A stretch of DNA of 64,000 nucleotides, taken from NCBI RefSeq assembly GCF_001422445.1, contig NZ_LMNA01000005.1:145006-209005 (forward strand). The letters are read 5' to 3'. Position numbers and translations under genes: made by a program. Positions 28,223 to 36,948 of this stretch are shown piece by piece; position 1 is the stretch's first letter, and every line of letters starts with the position of its first letter. The notes beneath the pieces were generated by a model, which made no database searches, was not told the DNA's origin, and was given only the letters and a program-made list of their open reading frames with translations. The DNA comes from Pseudorhodoferax sp. Leaf274. GTDB taxonomy: Bacteria; Pseudomonadota; Gammaproteobacteria; Burkholderiales; Burkholderiaceae_C.

Positions 28223-29815
28223 ATGTCCCAACGACCCACCGTGCGCGAAGCCGTGCTGCAACTGCTGCGCGGCTTCGGCATCGACACCATCTTCGGCAAC
28301 CCCGGCTCCACCGAGCTGCCGCTGTTCCTGGATTTCCCGCCGGACTTCCGCTACGTGCTGGGCCTGCAGGAGTCGGTGGTCGTCGGCATGGCCGACGGCT
28401 ACGCCCAGGCCACCGGCAACGCCGCGTTCGTCAACCTGCACTCGGCGGCCGGCGTGGGCCACGCCATGGGCAACATCTTCACGGCGCACAAGAACCGCAC
28501 GCCCATGGTCATCACGGCCGGGCAACAGGCGCGCTCCATCCTGCCGTTCGAGCCGTTCCTGTTCTCGGCCCAAGCGACCGAGCTGCCCAAGCCCTACGTG
28601 AAGTGGAGCTGCGAGCCTGCGCGGGCCGAAGACGTGCCGCTGGCCATCGCGCGGGCCTACTACGTGGCCATGCAGGAACCCAAGGGGCCGGTGCTGGTGT
28701 CGATCCCGGCCGACGACTGGGCCCGGCCGACCGACCCCGTGCCGCCGCGCACCGTGAGCCAGGTGGCGCGGCCCGACCCGGCCCTGCTGGCACGCATCGG
28801 CCAACTGCTGGACGACAGCCGCAGGCCGGCGCTCGTGGTCGGCGCCGCCACCGACCGCGCGGGCGCCTGGGACGCCGTCGTCGCGCTGGCCGAGCGCTAC
28901 CAGGCGCGCGTGTGGATCGCGCCGATGTCGGGCCGTGCCGGCTTCCCCGAGGACCACGCGCTGTTCGCCGGCTTCCTGCCGGCCATGCGCGAGCAGATCG
29001 TGCACAAGCTCGCCGGCCACGACTTCGTGCTCGCGCTGGGCGCGGCGGCCTTCACCTACCACGTCGAGGGCAGCGGCCCGCATCTGCCGGCCGGCGCCAG
29101 CCTGGCGCAGATCGTCGACGACCCGCAGGTCGCGGCCTGGGCGCCGGTGGGGTTGGCGGTGGTCGCCAACATCCGGCTGGCGGTGCAGGACCTGCTGGCC
29201 CGCCCGGTGGCCGATGCCCGTCACCGCGAGCCGCCACCGGCGCGCCAGCCGGCGCTGGTGCCGCAGGCGCCGGCCCCCGGCGTGCGCCCCTCCACCGCGT
29301 GGGTGCTGCACCGCCTGGACGGGCTGCGCCCGGCCGGTGCCGTGGTCGTGGAAGAGGCGCCCAGCGCGCGCCACACCATGCAGCAGCTGCTGCCCATGCG
29401 CGCGGCCGGCAGCTTCTACACCATGTGCAGCGGCGGCCTGGGCTACAGCCTGCCGGCCGCCGTGGGCGTGGCGCTGGGCCGGCCGGGCGAGAAGGTCATC
29501 GCGCTGGTCGGCGACGGCTCGGCCATGTATGCCATCCAGGCGCTGTGGAGCGCCGCCCAGCTGCGCCTGCCGATCACGGTGCTGATCCTCAAGAACCGCA
29601 GCTACGCGGCGCTGAACATGTTCGCGCCGGCCTTCGGCTTCGCGGCCGGCGCCGAGCTGCCCGGCACCGCCCTGCCCGACCTGGACTTCGTGGCGCTGGC
29701 CCAGGGCCACGGCTGCCAGGGCCTGCGCGCGTCCGATGCCGAATCGCTGGAGCGGCTGCTGCCGCAGGCGCTGGGCGCGGCACGGCCGACCCTGCTGGAA
29801 ATCGAAGTCGATTGA
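28223..29815 (+). CDS. mdlC: Benzoylformate decarboxylase-like ThDP enzyme
   Basis: A 530-residue thiamine-diphosphate enzyme expected to decarboxylate benzoylformate to benzaldehyde, or a similar aromatic 2-oxo acid. The active-site set of benzoylformate decarboxylase is present: Ser29 in FGNPGSTELP, Glu50 in GLQESVVVG, His73 in NLHSAAGVGHAMGN and His279 in AFTYHVEGSG. The C-terminal ThDP motif LVGDGSAMY with the Asn of KNRSY follows. No mandelate racemase or dehydrogenase is in the window, so the substrate may come from another route. A Bug binding-protein gene follows after 22 bases. Confidence 0.88.
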   Translation: MSQRPTVREAVLQLLRGFGIDTIFGNPGSTELPLFLDFPPDFRYVLGLQESVVVGMADGYAQATGNAAFVNLHSAAGVGHAMGNIFTAHKNRTPMVITAGQQARSILPFEPFLFSAQATELPKPYVKWSCEPARAEDVPLAIARAYYVAMQEPKGPVLVSIPADDWARPTDPVPPRTVSQVARPDPALLARIGQLLDDSRRPALVVGAATDRAGAWDAVVALAERYQARVWIAPMSGRAGFPEDHALFAGFLPAMREQIVHKLAGHDFVLALGAAAFTYHVEGSGPHLPAGASLAQIVDDPQVAAWAPVGLAVVANIRLAVQDLLARPVADARHREPPPARQPALVPQAPAPGVRPSTAWVLHRLDGLRPAGAVVVEEAPSARHTMQQLLPMRAAGSFYTMCSGGLGYSLPAAVGVALGRPGEKVIALVGDGSAMYAIQALWSAAQLRLPITVLILKNRSYAALNMFAPAFGFAAGAELPGTALPDLDFVALAQGHGCQGLRASDAESLERLLPQALGAARPTLLEIEVD

Positions 29816-29837
29816 AGAACGCCCAAGGAGACAAGAC

Positions 29838-30806
29838 ATGCCCATCCCCCGCCGCAGCGCCCTCGCCCTGCTGACCGCCCTGGCCACCACCGGCACCGCC
29901 CGGGCCCAGGCCTGGCCGGCCAAGCCGATCCGCCTGGTCGTCAACTTTCCGCCCGGCGGCGCCGCCGACCAGATCGCGCGCGCCGTGGGCACGCCGCTGG
30001 CCGAAGCCCTGGGCCAGCCCGTGGTGGTGGAGAACCGCGGCGGCGCCAACGGCAACATCGGCGGCGAGGCCGTGGCCAAGGCCGCGCCGGACGGCTACAC
30101 GCTGCTCATGAGCTCGGGCGGCATGGTCTCGGTCAACCCGCACATCTATGCGCGCATGCCGTTCGACCCCGCGCGCGACCTCGTGCCCGTGGCCTCGGCC
30201 GCGCGCGTGCTGGTCTACCTGCTGGTGCGGCCCGACCTGCCGCCGCGCAACATCGCCGAGTTCATCGCCTACCTGAAGGCCAACCCGGGCAAGCTGTCGT
30301 ACGGCTCGCCCGGCAACGGCAGTTCGCCGCACCTGGCCGGCGAGATGATGAAGTCGCAGGCCGGCGTGTTCGCCGTGCACGTGCCCTACCGCGGCGCGGC
30401 GCCGGCCCTGCAGGATCTGCTGGCCGGCCAGATCGACTACTTCTTCGACCCCGGCATCGGCCTGAACCAGGTGCGCGCGGGCAAGCTGCGGCTGCTGGCC
30501 GTGGGCAGCCCGCACCGCTCGCCGGCCTTCCCGGACGTGCCCACGCTGGCCGAGGCAGGGCTCAAGGGCTTCGACGCCGACACCGTGTTCGGCTTCTACG
30601 CACCGGCCGGCACGCCGGCGGACGTGGTCGCGCGGCTGAACCGCGAGATCAACCGCATCCTGCAGACGCCGCCGCTGCGCGAACGCATGCTGGCGCTGGG
30701 GGGCGAGGCGCTGCCGCTCACGCCGGAACAGTTCCACCAGCGCGCGCTGGACGACTCCAGGCGCTTCGGCGCGGTGATCCGGGAACGCGGCATCCGCGGC
30801 GATTGA
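29838..30806 (+). CDS. Bug-family (TctC) periplasmic binding protein
   Basis: A 322-residue extracytoplasmic solute receptor of the tripartite tricarboxylate family. A signal peptide (residues 1-24, ending ARAQA) is followed by WPAKPIRLVVNFPPGGAADQ, the family signature, and later by VPYRGAAPALQDLLAGQIDY and PDVPTLAEAGLKGFD. Bug proteins bind carboxylates or amides through two water-bridged loops. No TctA or TctB membrane genes are near, as is usual for the expanded Bug family of Burkholderiales. Co-transcribed with the decarboxylase (AAGGAG upstream), so the ligand may be the aromatic oxo acid. Confidence 0.9.
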   Translation: MPIPRRSALALLTALATTGTARAQAWPAKPIRLVVNFPPGGAADQIARAVGTPLAEALGQPVVVENRGGANGNIGGEAVAKAAPDGYTLLMSSGGMVSVNPHIYARMPFDPARDLVPVASAARVLVYLLVRPDLPPRNIAEFIAYLKANPGKLSYGSPGNGSSPHLAGEMMKSQAGVFAVHVPYRGAAPALQDLLAGQIDYFFDPGIGLNQVRAGKLRLLAVGSPHRSPAFPDVPTLAEAGLKGFDADTVFGFYAPAGTPADVVARLNREINRILQTPPLRERMLALGGEALPLTPEQFHQRALDDSRRFGAVIRERGIRGD

Positions 30807-30844
30807 ACGGCCGCGACACGTTACAACTTGTTAGCACTGCCGTA

Positions 30845-30874
30845 TTGACATATAACCTCCTAACTTCGTTCGAT
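30845..30874 (+). promoter_or_regulatory. AT-rich spacer with TTGACA, possible kinase promoter
   Basis: The 179-base gap before the hybrid kinase contains an unusually AT-rich block (about 30830-30890). It has an exact -35 hexamer TTGACA at 30845-30850 but only a weak -10 (TTCGAT at 30869) at 18-base spacing. A near-palindrome ACAA-C-TTGT lies just upstream near 30825. Some regulation of the kinase gene is likely here; the exact promoter is uncertain. Confidence 0.3.
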
Positions 30875-30985
30875 TTCATACGCTTATCCAGCGCCTCGGG
30901 CGCCACGGCCAGGCGGTCGGCGGAGTCCAAGCCGTCCCATGGCCGCGGCCGGCCTGTTGCCCCCGAAGACCAGGGCTGGAGACCC

Positions 30986-33730
30986 ATGAACGAAGTGCTC
31001 GGCACGCTGGCGGTGGTTCTGTTCGGCATCGCCGCGCTGGCGTTGTGGCGGCAGTCCACGGCCCAGCGGGCCTTGCGGCGCATGCAGGCCGACGCCGAGC
31101 AGCGCGCCTCGGCCCTGTCGGAGAGCGAGGCCTTCATGCGCACGCTGACCGAGACCGGCCAGTCCAGCCTGGTCGTGACCGACCGCCATGACCGCGTGCG
31201 CCACGTCAACAGCCAGTGGCTGCAGCTGTTCGGCTACGGGCGCGGCGACATGGACACGCTGGTGGCCGCCGACGTGCATGCCGACGGCGAGGCCGCGCGC
31301 GCGCGGCTGCACGCCCAGATGCAGCGCGACGGCGCGCTGCGCCACTGCGAGACGCGCTTTCGGCGCAAGGACGGCACGGAGTTCTGGGGCCTCATGGACT
31401 CGGCCCGCGTGCGCATCGCCGGCGAGGTGCTGCGTGTGACCTGGATCACCGACAACACCGAGGAACACGCCGCGGCCGAGCGGCTGCGTGCACTGGCGGC
31501 CGAGCAGGAACTGCTGCTGCAGAACCTGCAGGTGGGCATCGTCTACACCGGCGACGGCAAGCTGCTGCGCGCCAACCCGCGCTTTGCCGAGATGTTCGGC
31601 TTCGCCGACACCGAGAGCCTGGTGGGCCGCGCCAGCGCCTGCCTGTACCCGGACGAGGCCGAGCTCAAACGCTTCGGCGCCGAGGTGGGCAAGGCCTTCG
31701 CGGCGGGCCAGGTGTTCAGCGGCGAATGGAAGGCGGCCCGCCAGGACCGCAGCACCTTCGACGCCTACGCCCGTGCGCGCGCCATCAGCCACCCCGGCCA
31801 CCAGTACGCCACGATCTGGATGATCGACGACATCACCGAGCGCAAGCGCGCGGAGGAGGCGCTGCGCGTGGCCCATGCGGCGCAGCTGGCGATCTTCGAG
31901 GCCGCCAGCGTGGGCATCGCCATCCTGCGCGACGGCGTGATCCTGCGCTGCAACCGCCGGCTGGACGACATCTTCGGCTACGCCCCCGGCGAGCTGCAGG
32001 ACAAGCCCACGCGCATCTGGTATGCCAGCGACGCCGCCTACGCCGAGGGCCGCCAGGTCGCCAACGCGCGCATCGGCCACAGCAGCCGCCACGACCTGCA
32101 GCTGCGGCGCAAGGACGGCACGCTGTTCTGGTGCCGCATGCAGGCGCGCTACATCGATCCGGACTCGGTGCACGGCAGCGTCTGGGTGATGGAGGACGTG
32201 ACCGAGGAGAACGCCGCCGCCGAGGCGCTGCGCGAGGCCAAGCGCCTGGCCGACGAGGCCACGCAGGCCAAGTCCATGTTCTTGGCGAACATGAGCCATG
32301 AGATCCGCACGCCGATGAACGCCATCATCGGCATGTCGCACCTGGCGCTCAAGACCGACCTCAGCCCGCGCCAGCGCGACTACATCGCCAAGGTGCACGG
32401 CGCCGGCACGGCGCTGCTGGGCATCGTCAACGACATCCTGGACTTCTCCAAGATCGAGGCCGGCAAGCTGGAGATCGAGCACGTGCCCTTCGAGCTGGCC
32501 CAGGTGCTGGCCGACGTCGGCACGCTGGTGGACGGCAAGGCGGGCGAGAAGGGCCTGGCGCTGACGGTGGAGGTGGCGCCGGACGTGCCGCCCGCGCTCG
32601 TCGGCGACCCGCTGCGGCTGGGCCAGGTGGTGACCAACCTGGTCAGCAACGCCATCAAGTTCACCGAGCACGGCCACGTGGCGGTGCAGGTGCGGCTGCT
32701 CGAACGCGAGCCGGACGGCGTGCGGCTGCAGCTGGAGGTGCGCGACAGCGGCATCGGCATGAGCGCCGCGCAGACCGCCCGGCTGTTCCAGGCGTTCTCG
32801 CAGGCCGACGGCTCGACCACGCGCAAATACGGCGGCACCGGCCTGGGCCTGACCATCAGCAAGCGGCTGGTGGAGACCATGGGCGGCAGCATCGGCGTGG
32901 ACTCCACGCCCGGCCAGGGCAGCCGCTTCTGGTTCGACATGCGCCTGGGCGTGGCCACGCGCGGCAGCACGGCCGCCATGCCGGCGCCCCGGGCGCACGG
33001 ACCCGTGCCGCTGCGTGGCGTGCGCCTGCTGCTGGCCGAGGACAACGAGATCAACCAGCAGATCGCCGTGGAACTGCTGCAGGGCGCCGGCGCCACGGTG
33101 GCGGTGGCCGCCAACGGCCAGGAGGCGCTCGACCTGCTGGCCGGCGGCGGCGCCTTCGACGCGGTGCTGATGGACCTGCAGATGCCGGTGATGGGCGGCC
33201 TGCAGGCCACCGCGCTGATCCGCGCCGACGCACGCTTCGCGCAGCTGCCCATCATCGCGCTGACCGCGCACGCGATGCCCGAGGAGCGCGACCGCTGCCT
33301 GGCCGCCGGCATGGTGGACCACATCACCAAGCCCATCGACCCGGCCGCCATGCTGCAGACGCTGGCACGCTGGGTGCAGCCGCGCCACGGCGCGCCGCCC
33401 GCCGAAGCGCTGGCCGCGCTCGCACCGGCCCCACCGGCCCCACCGTCCGCACCGTCCGCACCGTCCGCACCGTCCGCGACCGCCGAAGTCGCCCGGGCGC
33501 CCGCCGCCACGCCGGCCGAACTCGCACGGCACGCCACCCGGCTGGCCGAACTGCTGCAGGCCGGCGACAGCGATGCAGGCGACTACTTCCACATGCACCG
33601 CGCCGCCCTGCGCCAGCTGCTGGGCGATGGCGCCACCAACCGCGTGGCGAGCGCGCTGGACGGCTACGAATTCGACGCGGCGCTGGACCACCTGCGCGGC
33701 GCCGTGCAGGCGCACGGCATCGCGGTGTAG
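30986..33730 (+). CDS. Hybrid PAS-sensor histidine kinase
   Basis: A 914-residue membrane-anchored hybrid kinase. One N-terminal helix (about 3-20), then three PAS/PAC units (about 45-165, 170-290, 295-415). HisKA phosphoacceptor His438 lies in [13 protein letters not shown], an HATPase domain with [12 protein letters not shown] ends near 650, and a receiver domain has Asp730 in [12 protein letters not shown]. After a Pro/Ala/Ser linker there is a short helical tail (about 845-914) resembling the degenerate HPt-like ends of related kinases. The ATG at 30986 has GGAG upstream; the frame is open 61 codons further. No output response regulator gene is adjacent. It sits between two Bug genes. Confidence 0.9.
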   Translation: MNEVLGTLAVVLFGIAALALWRQSTAQRALRRMQADAEQRASALSESEAFMRTLTETGQSSLVVTDRHDRVRHVNSQWLQLFGYGRGDMDTLVAADVHADGEAARARLHAQMQRDGALRHCETRFRRKDGTEFWGLMDSARVRIAGEVLRVTWITDNTEEHAAAERLRALAAEQELLLQNLQVGIVYTGDGKLLRANPRFAEMFGFADTESLVGRASACLYPDEAELKRFGAEVGKAFAAGQVFSGEWKAARQDRSTFDAYARARAISHPGHQYATIWMIDDITERKRAEEALRVAHAAQLAIFEAASVGIAILRDGVILRCNRRLDDIFGYAPGELQDKPTRIWYASDAAYAEGRQVANARIGHSSRHDLQLRRKDGTLFWCRMQARYIDPDSVHGSVWVMEDVTEENAAAEALREAKRLADEATQAKSMFLANMSHEIRTPMNAIIGMSHLALKTDLSPRQRDYIAKVHGAGTALLGIVNDILDFSKIEAGKLEIEHVPFELAQVLADVGTLVDGKAGEKGLALTVEVAPDVPPALVGDPLRLGQVVTNLVSNAIKFTEHGHVAVQVRLLEREPDGVRLQLEVRDSGIGMSAAQTARLFQAFSQADGSTTRKYGGTGLGLTISKRLVETMGGSIGVDSTPGQGSRFWFDMRLGVATRGSTAAMPAPRAHGPVPLRGVRLLLAEDNEINQQIAVELLQGAGATVAVAANGQEALDLLAGGGAFDAVLMDLQMPVMGGLQATALIRADARFAQLPIIALTAHAMPEERDRCLAAGMVDHITKPIDPAAMLQTLARWVQPRHGAPPAEALAALAPAPPAPPSAPSAPSAPSATAEVARAPAATPAELARHATRLAELLQAGDSDAGDYFHMHRAALRQLLGDGATNRVASALDGYEFDAALDHLRGAVQAHGIAV
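33441..33476 (+). repeat. 9-bp tandem repeat in kinase linker
   Basis: CACCGTCCG occurs four times in a row without change, preceded by degenerate copies (CACCGGCCC). It encodes the Ser-Ala-Pro repeats of the flexible linker between the receiver and the C-terminal tail of the hybrid kinase. Copy number can change in frame by slippage, altering linker length. Confidence 0.85.
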
Positions 33731-33789
33731 AAGGCTCGGCGCGTGCGCGGCCACGTAACATCCGGCCGCTTCACTTTCCGAGGAGACCC

Positions 33790-34800
33790 ATGCCGTTCGA
33801 TCCGCCCACCCGGCTGCGCCCGCCCATGCAGCCCGTCACACGCCGCTGGCTCGGCCGGCTCGCGCTGGCCGCCTGTGCCGCGCCGGCGCTGGCCCAGCCG
33901 ATCCAGCCGCTGGACGGCGGCCCGCTGCGCATCGTGGTCGGCTATCCGCCCGGCGGCGCCACCGACCGCGTGGCCCGCATCGTCGGCGACAAGCTCGCCA
34001 GCAAGCTAGGCATCGCCGTCATCGTGGAGAACAAGCCCGGCGCCGGCGGCCGCCTCGCGGCGCAGCAGGCCAAGGCCACGCCCGCCGGCCAGAACGTGCT
34101 GATGCTGGCCAACCCCGCCGTCATGGTGGTGGCACCGCTGGTGTTCAAGGACAACGGCTACGACGCCGAACGCGACTTCGTGCCCGTGGCGCATGTCAAC
34201 GACTACGAGTTCGGCCTGGCGGTGTCCACCGCCGTGCCGGTCAAGGAACTCTCGCACCTGCTGGCCTGGATGCGCGCCAACCCCAACCAGGCCAACGTGG
34301 GCGTGCCGGCCACCGGCAGCCTGCCGCACTTCTTCGCGCTGATGCTGGGCGACAAGGCCAAGGTGCGCACCGAGGTCATCGGCTACAAGGGCTCGGCCCC
34401 GGCCATCACCGACCTGATCGGCGGCCAGCTGCCGATGGCCGTGGACACCTTCGACGTGCTGGTGCCGCAGCACGAGGCCGGCAAGCTGCGCGTGCTGGCG
34501 GTCTCGGGGGCCAAGCGCTCGGCCTTCGCGCCCGACGTGCCGACCTTCAAGGAAGCCGGCCTGGACCTGGCCGCGCTGGGCTGGAACACCTTCTTCGCAC
34601 CGGCCAGCATGCCGCCCGAGAAGGCCACGCGCCTGGCCGGCGCGATCCACGAGGTCATGCAGGACCCGGACACGCAGCGCAAGTTCACCGACACGCGCAT
34701 GCAGCCCGTGGTCAGCACGCAGGCGCAGACCGCCGCAATGCTCAAGGCCTACCGCGCGCAGTGGGCACCGGTGGTGCAGAAGTCGGGGTACCAGCCGTGA
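33790..34800 (+). CDS. Second Bug-family periplasmic binding protein
   Basis: A 336-residue Bug-type receptor. The signal peptide follows a 17-residue lead (RRWLGRLALAACAAPALAQP), then LRIVVGYPPGGATDRVARIV and ENKPGAGGRLAAQQAK, the family signature. The ATG at 33790 is preceded by GAGGAG at ideal spacing. It is quite different in sequence from the first Bug protein, so likely binds another ligand. The stop overlaps the GTG of the thioesterase gene by four bases (GTGA), which ties it to the thioesterase and possibly the SDR. Confidence 0.9.
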   Translation: MPFDPPTRLRPPMQPVTRRWLGRLALAACAAPALAQPIQPLDGGPLRIVVGYPPGGATDRVARIVGDKLASKLGIAVIVENKPGAGGRLAAQQAKATPAGQNVLMLANPAVMVVAPLVFKDNGYDAERDFVPVAHVNDYEFGLAVSTAVPVKELSHLLAWMRANPNQANVGVPATGSLPHFFALMLGDKAKVRTEVIGYKGSAPAITDLIGGQLPMAVDTFDVLVPQHEAGKLRVLAVSGAKRSAFAPDVPTFKEAGLDLAALGWNTFFAPASMPPEKATRLAGAIHEVMQDPDTQRKFTDTRMQPVVSTQAQTAAMLKAYRAQWAPVVQKSGYQP

Positions 34801-35228
34801 GCGATGCGGTGTCCCGCAGCGTCGTCCACCGCGTGCGCGTCGAGTTCGGCGACTGCGACCCGGCCCGCATCGTCTGGTTTCCGAACTACTTCCGCTGGAT
34901 CGACGCGGCAGGCCACCACTTCTTCGTGCAATGCGGCGTGCCGCCCTGGCACGAACTGGAGAAGAGCCGCGGCATCCTGGGCACGCCCATCGTCGACACC
35001 CACGCGCGCTTCGTGCAGACGGCCAGCTATGGCGACACGCTGGACATCGCGGTGTCGGTGGCGCAGTGGCGGCGCAGCAGCTTCGTGATGCGCCACCGCG
35101 TGACGCGCGGCGAGGTGCTGATCATGGAGTGCGACGAGGTGCGCATCTTCGCCGCGCACCGTGAAGACCATGCACCGGGCATCCGCGCCGTGCCGATTCC
35201 CGAGGACATCCGCGCGCTCTGCGCCTGA
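34797..35228 (+). CDS. 4-hydroxybenzoyl-CoA thioesterase-type hotdog protein
   Basis: A 143-residue hotdog-fold acyl-CoA thioesterase. The segment EFGDCDPARIVWFPNYFRWIDA places Asp21 at the position of the catalytic Asp17 of Pseudomonas 4-hydroxybenzoyl-CoA thioesterase (cited core: GDCDPARIVWFPNY). The rest of the fold (RFVQTASYGDTLDI, then FVMRHRVTRGEVLIMECDEV) is intact. Translation starts at GTG overlapping the Bug stop. It probably hydrolyses an aromatic or short acyl-CoA; the aromatic-acid setting supports the former. Confidence 0.85.
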   Translation: MSDAVSRSVVHRVRVEFGDCDPARIVWFPNYFRWIDAAGHHFFVQCGVPPWHELEKSRGILGTPIVDTHARFVQTASYGDTLDIAVSVAQWRRSSFVMRHRVTRGEVLIMECDEVRIFAAHREDHAPGIRAVPIPEDIRALCA

Positions 35229-35306
35229 CGGCGCCGCGTCGCCAGTGTTGCAACCGGCGCGCGGCCGTCGGTGCATGCTCCGCGTTCCAACACAAGGAGG
35301 CAACGC

Positions 35307-36071
35307 ATGTCTTTGTTCTCGCTGGCCGGCCAGGTGGCCATCGTCACGGGGTCCTCGCGCGGCATCGGCCGCGCCATCGCCGAACGCATGGCCGAGCACG
35401 GCGCCAAGGTGGTGATCTCCTCGCGCAAGGCCGAGGCCTGCGAGGAAGTCGCCGCCGCGATCTGCCGCGCGCACGGCGCGGGCGCGGCCACCGCCATTGC
35501 GGCCAACATCTCCTCCAAGGACGAACTGCGCCATCTGGTCGAGGAGACCGGGCGCCGGCTCGGCCCGGTGGACGCGCTGGTCTGCAACGCTGCCAGCAAC
35601 CCCTACTACGGGCCCATGGCCGGGATCGAGGACGCGCAGTTCCGCAAGATCCTGGAGAACAACGTCATCGCCAACCACTGGCTGATCGGCTTCGCGGTGC
35701 CGGGCATGGTGGAGCGCAAGCGCGGCAGCATCACCATCGTCTCGTCCATCGGCGGGCTGCGCGGCTCGCCCATCCTCGGTGCCTACTGCATCTCCAAGGC
35801 CGCCGACATGCAGCTGGCGCGCAACCTGGCCGTGGAATACGGGCCGCACAACGTGCGCGTGAACTGCATCGCGCCGGGCCTTGTCAAGACCGACTTCGCG
35901 CGGGCGCTGTGGGAAGACCAGGAATTGCTGGCCAAGCGCACGGCCACCACGCCGCTGCGCCGCATCGGCGAGCCCGATGAGATCGCCGGCGCGGCGGTGT
36001 TCCTGGCCTCGCAGGCCGGCGCGTTCATGACCGGTCAGAACCTCGTCATCGACGGCGGCGTGACGTGCTAA
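35307..36071 (+). CDS. Short-chain dehydrogenase/reductase
   Basis: A 254-residue classical SDR. The cofactor motif TGSSRGIG is at residues 14-21, NAAS follows near 94, and the catalytic triad is Ser147, Tyr160 and Lys164 in VSSIGGLRGSP and LGAYCISKAADM. The C-terminus PLRRIGEPDEIAGAAVFLAS is typical of 3-oxoacyl-ACP reductase-like enzymes. A strong AAGGAGG precedes the ATG. Probably an alcohol or 3-hydroxyacyl dehydrogenase in the same catabolic unit as the thioesterase; substrate unknown. Confidence 0.87.
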   Translation: MSLFSLAGQVAIVTGSSRGIGRAIAERMAEHGAKVVISSRKAEACEEVAAAICRAHGAGAATAIAANISSKDELRHLVEETGRRLGPVDALVCNAASNPYYGPMAGIEDAQFRKILENNVIANHWLIGFAVPGMVERKRGSITIVSSIGGLRGSPILGAYCISKAADMQLARNLAVEYGPHNVRVNCIAPGLVKTDFARALWEDQELLAKRTATTPLRRIGEPDEIAGAAVFLASQAGAFMTGQNLVIDGGVTC

Positions 36072-36083
36072 GACCACCCCTCT

Positions 36084-36109
36084 GGATGTCTCACTTCGTG
36101 TAGACATCC
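36084..36109 (+). terminator. Hairpin after the SDR gene
   Basis: GGATGTCT (36084-36091) and AGACATCC (36102-36109) pair, with an inner CAC/GTG extension and one bulged T, closing on TTC. Outer CCCCTC/GAGGGG sequences could extend the structure. It begins 13 bases after the SDR stop but has no T tract, so it may be a weak terminator. The rest of 36110-36252 shows nothing recognisable. Confidence 0.45.
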
Positions 36110-36252
36110 GATCCCGCTGGAGGGGCGCTGCCTGCGGCCTGGCAGAGCCAGTTCCGCGGCGTCTGCTGGCATGGCCTGCTCCGCGGCCTTCGGTGCAGCG
36201 TCGCGCAAGCCTGAGCCGCGCCTTGCGGATGCAGCACGTCGTCGCCGGCCCA

Positions 36253-36855
36253 TCAGCCTTCGGCCATGCCGCCCAGGCCCTCCAGCACGCCGCGCACCTG
36301 CGCCAGCACCGCATCGGCCTCGGCGCGGTCGGCCTTGGCCATGCCGCGCGAGATCGCCATCGCGCCGACCAGCGCGGCCACCACGGTGCTGGCCAGCGCC
36401 TGGCGCTCGGCCGGCGAGCCGTCACCGGGCAGCGTCGCCTCGACCCCCGCACGCAGTTCGGCGAACGCATCGGCGTAGCTGCGGCTGACGGCCTCGCCCT
36501 GGCGCGCGGTCTCGCAGGCGGTGGCCACCAGCGGGCAGCCCTTGGCCATGTCGTCGCGCACGCGCAGGCTCAGGTAGCGGTCGAGGTAGCCCGTGAACGT
36601 GCGCTGGCGGCCCGCGCCGGCCAGCCCGGGTGGCGTGGCGCGCCCATGGCCGGCCTGGAAGGCGTGCTGCAAGGCCTGGGCCGCGAGGTCCTGCTTGTCG
36701 ACGAAGTGCTTGTACAGCGCGCCGTGCGTGAGACCGGCCTGGCGGCACACGTCGGCCACGCCCACCCCATCGATGCCGTGCTGCTTGAACAGCTGGCCCG
36801 CAGCCTCGAGCAAGGCCAGCTTGTTCTGCTGCGCCTGTTCCTTGGTTACCTTCAT
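36253..36855 (-). CDS. TetR-family repressor
   Basis: A 200-residue TetR/AcrR-type regulator. The N-terminal HTH (GVGVADVCRQAGLTHGALYK with HFVDKQDLAAQAL behind it) spans about residues 10-57. The C-terminal ligand domain has CPLVATACETAR near 107, as in the YcdC/NemR-like group. It is divergent from an MFS transporter gene with a 93-base spacer that contains a good promoter, so it probably represses that transporter in response to an exported compound. Confidence 0.9.
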   Translation of the reverse strand: MKVTKEQAQQNKLALLEAAGQLFKQHGIDGVGVADVCRQAGLTHGALYKHFVDKQDLAAQALQHAFQAGHGRATPPGLAGAGRQRTFTGYLDRYLSLRVRDDMAKGCPLVATACETARQGEAVSRSYADAFAELRAGVEATLPGDGSPAERQALASTVVAALVGAMAISRGMAKADRAEADAVLAQVRGVLEGLGGMAEG

Positions 36856-36883
36856 CGCGCCACCTTCGTTGCACTTCCCTGCG

Positions 36884-36913
36884 TTGACAATTTTTGATTA
36901 CGGTCATTATCAT
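36884..36913 (+). promoter_or_regulatory. Promoter of the MFS gene, probable TetR target
   Basis: An exact -35 TTGACA (36884-36889) and -10-like TATCAT (36908-36913) are separated by 18 bases in a strikingly AT-rich stretch, 36 bases before the MFS start. The sequence between and over the -10 (TGATTACGGTCATTATCA) is a partial dyad with TGAT and ATCA ends, a plausible site for the divergent TetR repressor. Confidence 0.6.
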
Positions 36914-36948
36914 TGAAACCTTCGCCACCTCCAAAACCCACACACACC

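Noticed and set aside
27227..30079. A 950-codon minus-strand open frame spanning the LysR and decarboxylase region
   Set aside because: Only its last 304 codons match a LysR regulator; the rest is the antisense of the decarboxylase gene, whose motifs are complete on the plus strand.
33421..33480. Possible CRISPR-like repeat array
   Set aside because: The units are 9 bp, contiguous and in frame within a Pro/Ala/Ser linker; there are no spacers and no cas genes.
30884..33754. A 956-codon minus-strand open frame opposite the hybrid kinase
   Set aside because: Composition is His/Gln/Arg/Val-rich antisense of a coding strand with no domain; the plus-strand kinase has all catalytic motifs.
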